From Streptococcus mitis (GTDB lineage Bacteria > Bacillota > Bacilli > Lactobacillales > Streptococcaceae), in contig NZ_KQ970264.1 of the NCBI RefSeq assembly GCF_001579045.1, forward strand, positions 53,388-117,387: a stretch of 64,000 bases of DNA, given 5' to 3'. The notes beneath the pieces were generated by a model. That model had not been told where the DNA came from, did not search any database, and saw only the letters and a program-made list of their open reading frames with translations. Below, piece by piece: positions 58,348 through 64,000 of the stretch (the stretch's first letter is position 1; each line of letters begins with the position of its first letter). The position numbers and the translations under genes are program-made.

Positions 58348-59658
58348 TTATTTACGTTTTCTTGCGATGAGATGGATTGGTGTTCCTTCAAAGACAAAGG
58401 CCTTGCGGATTTGATTTTCCAAGAAACGCAGGTAAGAAAAGTGCATAAGTTCTTCTTCATTGACAAAGATGACAAAGGTTGGTGGTTTGGTTGCCACTTG
58501 GGTCGCATAGAAAATCTTTAGACGTTTCCCTTTGTCTGTTGGTGTTGGGTTGATGGCAATAGCATCCATAATCACATCGTTCAAGACAGCTGATGGAATA
58601 CGTGTGTTTTGACTTTCGCTGATTTGTTTGATCATCTCAGGGAGTTTGTGGAGACGTTGCTTGGTCAAAGCTGATACAAAGATAATCGGTGCGTAAGGCA
58701 GGTATTGGAACTGCTCACGGATATCTTCTTCCCAGTTTTTCATAGTGTGGTTATCTTTTTCAAGTGTATCCCACTTGTTGACCACGATAATCATCCCTTT
58801 ACCAGCTTCATGGGCAAATCCTGCAATACGCTTGTCGTATTCACGGATTCCTTCTTCCGCATTGATAACCATCAAGACCACATCTGAGCGGTCAATAGCA
58901 CGCATGGCACGCATGACAGAGTATTTCTCGGTATTTTCATAAACCTTACCAGACTTACGCATACCAGCCGTATCAATCATGGTAAACTCTTGGCCATCTG
59001 TATCTGTAAAGTGGGTATCAATGGCGTCACGAGTTGTTCCAGCAACAGGACTAGCAATGACACGGTCTTCTCCCAAGATAGCATTGATCAAGCTTGATTT
59101 TCCGACGTTAGGACGACCAATCAGGCTAAACTTAATCACATCTGGGTTTTCTTCTTCATATTCATTTGGAAGATTTTCTACGATAGCATCTAGCACATCT
59201 CCTGTACCGATACCATGGACAGATGAGATAGGCAATGGTTCACCCAAACCAAGAGCATAGAAATCATAGATATCATTTCGCATCTCAGGATTGTCCACCT
59301 TGTTAACTGCGAGAATAACTGGTTTATGGGTCTTATAAAGCTTACGGGCTACGTATTCGTCTGCATCGGTAATTCCTTCCTTACCAGACACGACAAAGAC
59401 GATAACATCTGCTTCTTCCATGGCAATTTCTGCCTGATGCTTGATTTGTTCCATGAAAGGAGCATCGACGTCGTCGATTCCTCCTGTATCAATCATGCTA
59501 AACGAACGATTGAGCCACTCACCCGTTGCATAGATACGGTCACGTGTCACTCCTTCGACATCTTCTACAATGGAGATTCGCTCACCAGCGATCCGATTAA
59601 ATAGGGTTGATTTCCCAACATTGGGACGTCCTACAATGGCAATAGTTGGTAGGGCCAT
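58348..59658 (-). CDS. der: Ribosome-assembly GTPase Der (EngA)
   Basis: 436 residues with two GTPase domains in tandem: G1 GRPNVGKST (about 10) and GRPNVGKSS (about 182), G3 DTGG and DTAG, G4 NKVD near 119 and NKWD near 290. A KH-like domain follows ([23 protein letters not shown], about 380-402). It matures the 50S subunit. It is preceded by the nitroreductase gene after 13 nt. Confidence 0.97.
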
Positions 59659-59671
59659 AATTTCTCACTTT

Positions 59672-60385
59672 CTACAATAACTTCTTCTGTTCAAGATTTT
59701 TTCTAGTTGAGCTTGGTTCTGCTTGACCAAACTGTTCTGCTAGACGCTGACTCCAGCTTGTAGTCGCACGCGCCCCAGCATAGTCCGCCTGTACACGGTC
59801 ATAGGCTTGGATTGCATCAGTTGACTGTTCTCGGTATTCTTCCTCAAACACCACTTGATTCAATGGCAAGCGAGGTTTGACTTCATGTTCTTCATTTGGA
59901 AGCCCCAGTGCCATCCCAAAGACAGGATAGGTGTAGTCAGGCAGGTTAAAGAGCTCTGCCACTTCTTCTGACTTGTATCGAACCAAGCCAATAATGACAC
60001 CACCATAGCCCAAACTTTCAGCTGCCAGCAGGGCATTTTGACCAGCAAGAGCCGCATCGACCGAACTAATCAAGAGACTTTCTACACCTTGTGGTAGTAA
60101 TGAGTCAGTATGAAGCTGGGCTCCCTTTTCTGCTCGGTTCAAATCTCCGACAAAGAGAAGGAAAACAGCTGACTGGCGAATGGCTTCTTGAGGCACCAAT
60201 TCATACAAGGCATCTTTCTTCTCTTGACTTCGTACCACAACAACAGAGTAGGATTGAAAATTCTTCCAAGACGAGGCCATCTGGGCTGCAGTCAGGATTT
60301 CAGTCAAGTCTTCCTGAGGAAGGGCTTGCTCCTTAAATCTTCGAACAGACTTATGAGCTTTCATCAGTTTAATCGTTTCTGTCAT
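59672..60385 (-). CDS. Nitroreductase-family NADPH-dependent oxidoreductase
   Basis: 237 residues of the NfsA/FRP group. The N-terminal HKSVRRFKEQALP (about 11-23) binds FMN, AAQMASSWKNFQSYSVV follows near 33, and GYGGVIIGLVRY near 128. It reduces flavin or nitro compounds with NADPH. Its ATG overlaps the dnaI stop by 4 nt, so it is expressed with the replication genes. The physiological substrate is not known. Confidence 0.9.
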   Translation of the reverse strand: MTETIKLMKAHKSVRRFKEQALPQEDLTEILTAAQMASSWKNFQSYSVVVVRSQEKKDALYELVPQEAIRQSAVFLLFVGDLNRAEKGAQLHTDSLLPQGVESLLISSVDAALAGQNALLAAESLGYGGVIIGLVRYKSEEVAELFNLPDYTYPVFGMALGLPNEEHEVKPRLPLNQVVFEEEYREQSTDAIQAYDRVQADYAGARATTSWSQRLAEQFGQAEPSSTRKNLEQKKLL

Positions 60386-61278
60386 CGACGGTTCACTCCT
60401 TCTAAACGAGTCTCCTCAGCCAAATAACGGATGCGTTCCATGACGCGTCTGGCTTCCCAGATTTCGTCATTTCCATGCTTTCCTTTAGCGAAATGCAGCT
60501 CCAAATCTTCAAAGTTGAAGTTGGATGTGAAAAAGGTCGGTAAATTTTCCTGCATCCGATATTGGAGAATGACCTGCAGGATTTCATCACGCACCCAAGC
60601 TGTTGATTGCTCAGCACCAATATCATCTAAAATCAGGACTTCAGACAATTTAATCTCATCTACCAAGGTCTTGACATTACCATCACCGATAGCATTTTTG
60701 ACATCAATGACAAAGCTAGGATAGTGGAGGAGAGTGGATGAAACACCACGTTTTTCTGATAAATCATGAGCCAAGGCAGCCACCATGAAACTTTTGCCCA
60801 CACCAAAGTCTCCATACAAGTAAAGACCTTTTCGAATAGCTGGATATTGTTCCACGAAGGCTAATAGCGTTTCAAAAACTGGTAAGCGCCCCAAATCATC
60901 CAAGTCTACTTGAGCCAAACTCGCTTTCTTGAGACTGGCTGGCAGATTGATTAACTTGAGACGATTCTTAATAGCCGCTTCTTTTTCCGCCGCGATTAGT
61001 TCAGGAGTTTCTTCGTAAGAAACATCCGCATAGCCATGATTCATAACCAAAATCGGCTTGTAGCCTTTGGCAATATAATCCGTATCACCACGGAGAAATT
61101 TGTCACGCTCGGTAATGTACTGATTAAACTTGGAGATACTGCGATTCAATTCCTCTGGGCTGAGGGATTCTTGCTGGATAAAGGCCGCAACATCAGGGTC
61201 CTTCATGATTTTCTGAACCAAATCTTGATAATGAAAACGGCTAGGTTGACGTTTGAGTACGTCTCCGACACTTTCCAT
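60382..61278 (-). CDS. dnaI: Helicase loader DnaI
   Basis: 298 residues. The N-terminal helicase-binding part (about 1-100) is followed by an AAA+ domain with Walker A YGDFGVGKSFMVAAL near 154, Walker B VLILDDIGAE near 218 and sensor TSNFNFEDL near 255. It loads the replicative helicase with DnaB. Abuts dnaB directly. Confidence 0.95.
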   Translation of the reverse strand: MESVGDVLKRQPSRFHYQDLVQKIMKDPDVAAFIQQESLSPEELNRSISKFNQYITERDKFLRGDTDYIAKGYKPILVMNHGYADVSYEETPELIAAEKEAAIKNRLKLINLPASLKKASLAQVDLDDLGRLPVFETLLAFVEQYPAIRKGLYLYGDFGVGKSFMVAALAHDLSEKRGVSSTLLHYPSFVIDVKNAIGDGNVKTLVDEIKLSEVLILDDIGAEQSTAWVRDEILQVILQYRMQENLPTFFTSNFNFEDLELHFAKGKHGNDEIWEARRVMERIRYLAEETRLEGVNRR

Positions 61279-62448
61279 CTAATCTCCTCCTTTTTCTAAT
61301 CGAGCTAATAGTTCTTGTTTCTTACGTTCTAGTTCCAGACGAGTTTCCTCGCTGGTTTCATTCTTATAATCTGGATTGCTCCACTTGGGTACATTGGACT
61401 TGGTAGGACTAGAGTTACTGCTTTTTTGAGCCTGACTCTTCTGTCCTCTCTCACGGATGCGCAAGACTGCCTCTTCTGCCGAATGAATCTTTTGATAGGC
61501 GTAATCATTGGCTACCTTCATGGCATATTTCTCATTGATATTTGCCGAATCCACCTTATTAAAAGTCAATAAGAGAATAATATTGATGACTTCGTCCAGC
61601 AAGCCCAAGCCAGCCATCTGTTGCAAGAGTTCTCTTTCTGTTTGGGTAATGGTCCCCTTGCGTGTTTGCTTGATTTCTGCCAAGAACTGCAAGGCCGTTT
61701 TACTTTTGGCTTCCTTGATAATGGTTGCTTCCTTAGGACTAAAATCAGAGGAAACAGGTTTTTGAGCAATTTTTTCCCGCATGCGTTTGGTTGAAATAAC
61801 CTGGGAAACAGATGTTGACTTGGCCAATTGATAAGTTTCAAACCAAGTCCATTTCTTCTCCTCGGCGATGGCAAAGAGGTTTAAGACATCGGACTGCTCA
61901 TCCGCAAAGCGAAGCCCATCTCGAGCCATCAGCTGACGAAAATGGTCCAAGTCAAAATCGTTGGCCACTTTCTTCTTGAGACCAAGGTCTTCTTGACTTC
62001 CCAGTTCTGCCAAGTCTGGAAAGACTTGATTGAGTGAGACAGGTATTTCTTCTCCTTCAGCACTCTCAACTCTCAAATCCTCCACAGCGGCATCGCCAAT
62101 TTTTTTCTCCAAGAGTCTACGATAAACAGGATGTTCCAAGAAATCCTGACTTGAAAGAGGAGCATGGAGGGCTAGCTGATAAACCTCCCCATTTTGATAG
62201 AGGGTCAAGAGATTAAAAGCAGATAGGATTTTCAAAGATTTTAAAAGTCTATCCATCCCAAAGTTGAGATGGTTGAGAATACTTGAAAAGAGGTATTCCT
62301 TTTTGCCATTATCCCAAAAACTGATTGTATAAAGATAAAGGCTCAGTGCCTCCTGACCGATAATCGGGAGGTAGCACTGTACCAGAGATGAGGTATCTTG
62401 CGACACCCGATTATTCTTTAGATAAGAAAAACGGTCAATTGGCTTCAT
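61279..62448 (-). CDS. dnaB: Replication initiation and membrane attachment protein DnaB
   Basis: 389 residues, the Gram-positive DnaB (not the helicase). N-terminal winged-helix part (RFSYLKNNRVSQDTSSLVQCYLPIIGQ) and DnaB_2 (DnaD-like) domain near 290-345 (LLDEVINIILLLTFNKVD). A basic tail (RKKQELLARLEKGGD) ends it. With DnaI and DnaD it restarts or starts replication. It begins just after nrdR. Confidence 0.94.
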   Translation of the reverse strand: MKPIDRFSYLKNNRVSQDTSSLVQCYLPIIGQEALSLYLYTISFWDNGKKEYLFSSILNHLNFGMDRLLKSLKILSAFNLLTLYQNGEVYQLALHAPLSSQDFLEHPVYRRLLEKKIGDAAVEDLRVESAEGEEIPVSLNQVFPDLAELGSQEDLGLKKKVANDFDLDHFRQLMARDGLRFADEQSDVLNLFAIAEEKKWTWFETYQLAKSTSVSQVISTKRMREKIAQKPVSSDFSPKEATIIKEAKSKTALQFLAEIKQTRKGTITQTERELLQQMAGLGLLDEVINIILLLTFNKVDSANINEKYAMKVANDYAYQKIHSAEEAVLRIRERGQKSQAQKSSNSSPTKSNVPKWSNPDYKNETSEETRLELERKKQELLARLEKGGD

Positions 62449-62922
62449 TTATCTTTCCTTTTTCTTTTTAGAGGACTGGGTGATTTGTTGGAGCAAGCTC
62501 TCTAACTCACTCACATCCTTAAAACTACGATAGACACTGGCAAAACGTACATAGGTAATCTCATCTAACTCAGCCAACTCCTCCATGACGAGTGAACCAA
62601 TATCCTCACTTTGAATTTCATTTTCATTTCGACCACGGAGTTTCTGTTCGATACGATTGACTACCATGTTGATTTCATCACTTGACACAGGACGTTTCTG
62701 GGCTGAGCGGATAATCCCATTAAAGATTTTATCTCTGGAGAATTGTTCCCGTGTGCCATCTTTTTTAACAACCACTAAGGTTCTTTCTTCTACTCGTTCG
62801 TAGGTTGTAAAACGGTGTTGGCATTCATCGCACTCACGTCTTCTACGAATAGTGTTCCCTTCTTCTGCTTGGCGACTATCAATAACACTTGACTTGGTAG
62901 CCCCACATTTTGGACAACGCAT
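62449..62922 (-). CDS. nrdR: Ribonucleotide reductase repressor NrdR
   Basis: 157 residues. A zinc ribbon ([17 protein letters not shown], then [17 protein letters not shown]) binds DNA; the ATP-cone follows ([12 protein letters not shown] to about 140). It represses ribonucleotide reductase genes according to the dATP/ATP balance. Start at MRCPKCG after AAGGAGG. An extended -10 TGGTATAAT (62950-62955) is upstream. Confidence 0.97.
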
Positions 62923-62949
62923 CCTTTCCCTCCTTATCGTTTTCTTTTC

Positions 62950-62958
62950 ATTATACCA
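62950..62958 (-). promoter_or_regulatory. nrdR-dnaB-dnaI operon extended -10
   Basis: On the minus strand TGGTATAAT, with -10 TATAAT at 62950-62955 and a TGn extension; only a weak -35. Confidence 0.6.
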
Positions 62959-62995
62959 TTTTTTAAACGATTCCCAAAACAATTCTTCTTTTTGC

Positions 62996-63024
62996 TTGAC
63001 AAGTTTTTTGTTTTGTTGTATTAT
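62996..63024 (+). promoter_or_regulatory. Promoter of the GntR-ABC operon
   Basis: Perfect -35 TTGACA (62996-63001), 17-bp spacer and TATTAT (63019-63024), about 40 bp ahead of the regulator gene. Confidence 0.8.
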
Positions 63025-63061
63025 TTAATTAAGACAAATAGATAAAAGAAAGGAGACCAAG

Positions 63062-63427
63062 ATGTCCTGGACATTTGACAACAAAAAAACCATCTATTTA
63101 CAGATTATGGAGAAAATCAAGCTTCAGATTGTTTCCCATACACTGGAACCCAATCAACAACTTCCAACCGTGCGAGAGTTAGCTAGCGAGGCCGGTGTCA
63201 ATCCCAACACCATCCAAAGAGCCTTGTCAGACCTCGAACGAGAAGGATTTGTCTACAGTAAGCGCACAACTGGACGATTTGTGACTGAGGATAAGGAGCT
63301 AATCGCCCAATCGCGCAAACAATTATCAGAAGAAGAATTGGAACACTTTGTTTCCTCCATGACCCATTTTGGCTATGAAAAAGAAGAACTACCAGGCGTA
63401 GTCGGCGATTATATTAAAGGAGTTTAA
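63062..63427 (+). CDS. GntR-family regulator (YtrA type)
   Basis: 121 residues. The winged helix is complete (PNQQLPTVRELASEAGVNPNTIQRALSDLEREGFVYSKRTTGRFV, about 36-80), followed by only a short tail, as in YtrA-type regulators. It probably represses its own operon and the ABC genes that follow 4 nt later. AAAGGAG ribosome site. Confidence 0.93.
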   Translation: MSWTFDNKKTIYLQIMEKIKLQIVSHTLEPNQQLPTVRELASEAGVNPNTIQRALSDLEREGFVYSKRTTGRFVTEDKELIAQSRKQLSEEELEHFVSSMTHFGYEKEELPGVVGDYIKGV

Positions 63428-63431
63428 GCCT

Positions 63432-64000
63432 ATGTCATTACTAGCATTTGAAAATGTATCCAAATCTTATGGAGCAACACCAGCCCTCGAAAATGTTTCC
63501 CTTGACATCCCAGCTGGAAAAATTGTTGGTCTCCTCGGCCCAAATGGTTCAGGAAAAACAACCCTGATTAAACTAATCAATGGCCTCTTACAACCAGATC
63601 AAGGACGCGTCCTTATCAACGACATGGACCCAAGCCCAGCAACCAAGGCTATCGTAGCTTATTTGCCGGATACGACCTATCTCAATGAACAAATGAAGGT
63701 CAAAGAAGCCCTAACCTACTTCAAGACCTTCTATAAAGATTTCAATCTGGAACGCGCCCATCATCTACTTACAGACCTAGGAATTGATGAAAATAGTCGT
63801 CTCAAGAAACTATCAAAAGGAAACAAAGAAAAAGTCCAACTGATTTTGGTTATGAGCCGTGATGCTCGCCTCTACGTTTTGGATGAACCCATTGGTGGGG
63901 TGGACCCAGCAGCTCGTGATTATATCCTCAATACCATTATCAATAACTACTCACCAACTTCTACCGTTTTGATTTCTACCCACTTGATTTCTGATATCGA
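63432..64000 (+). CDS. ABC transporter ATP-binding protein (partial, runs off the end)
   Basis: The first 189 residues are present. Walker A LGPNGSGKTTL near 35, signature LSKGNKEKVQL near 135 (SKGN in place of SGGQ) and Walker B LYVLDEPIGGVDP near 155. The pattern fits YtrB-like ATPases paired with a YtrA-type regulator. The permease would lie beyond the window. Confidence 0.93.
   Translation, partial: MSLLAFENVSKSYGATPALENVSLDIPAGKIVGLLGPNGSGKTTLIKLINGLLQPDQGRVLINDMDPSPATKAIVAYLPDTTYLNEQMKVKEALTYFKTFYKDFNLERAHHLLTDLGIDENSRLKKLSKGNKEKVQLILVMSRDARLYVLDEPIGGVDPAARDYILNTIINNYSPTSTVLISTHLISDI

Overview
The window is a chromosomal segment of a low-GC Gram-positive of the Streptococcus mitis group, either S. 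pneumoniae or a very close relative (S. pseudopneumoniae, S. mitis). The evidence is the gene order pepO-psaBCA-tpx, ftsA-ftsZ-ylmEFGH-divIVA-ileS, ddl-recR-pbp2b, the nanB sialic acid locus and secA-aro-acpS-alr-recG, plus four BOX repeats. No tRNA, rRNA, CRISPR array, intact insertion sequence or prophage was seen.

Layout. 1-0.9 kb: two tandem paralogous small exported proteins of unknown function behind a perfect consensus promoter set in a palindrome. 0.9-7 kb: a metallo-beta-lactamase-fold hydrolase, PepO, the PsaBCA manganese importer and thiol peroxidase. 7-12 kb: an FtsX-type ABC exporter, phosphoglycerate mutase and a small membrane protein. 12.4-21.3 kb: ileS with its T-box leader, then the division cluster, all on the minus strand. 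21.5-27.6 kb: a YwaF-like membrane protein, murF, ddl, recR and pbp2b. 27.8-30.1 kb: the RpiR-type regulator NanR, then an accessory patch (toxin-antitoxin pair and acetyltransferase) separated by repeated copies of the nanR/nanK junction. 30.4-44.9 kb: the sialic acid locus. 45.6-49.2 kb: an esterase, a frameshifted acetyltransferase, an Rpn-type nuclease with a duplicated fragment, and repeats. 49.2-64 kb: recG, alr, acpS, two DAHP synthases, secA, two small membrane proteins, der, a nitroreductase, dnaI, dnaB, nrdR, and the start of a GntR/ABC operon.

How it works together. The sialic acid locus reads as three minus-strand operons with near-identical promoters: TTGAAA, 17-bp spacer, TATAAT or TATACT. 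In two of them the -35 hexamer lies inside a strong CcpA cre box. One operon encodes a YhcH-type protein, an ABC importer (NanUVW-like), the intramolecular trans-sialidase NanB and a Gfo/Idh oxidoreductase, a set that fits release, uptake and conversion of 2,7-anhydro-Neu5Ac. The second encodes NanE, the SatABC importer, a second YhcH protein and a YesL-like protein. The third encodes the lyase and a ROK kinase. Compared with the pneumococcal arrangement I know, the hydrolytic sialidase NanA and a PTS gene between satA and nanE are absent. An unattached terminator remains about where nanA would have ended.

PBP2b carries Ala446 and Gly476, as in beta-lactam-resistant mosaic alleles and in commensal relatives, so this part of the genome may have a recombinant history. 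Species and strain cannot be settled from the window alone.
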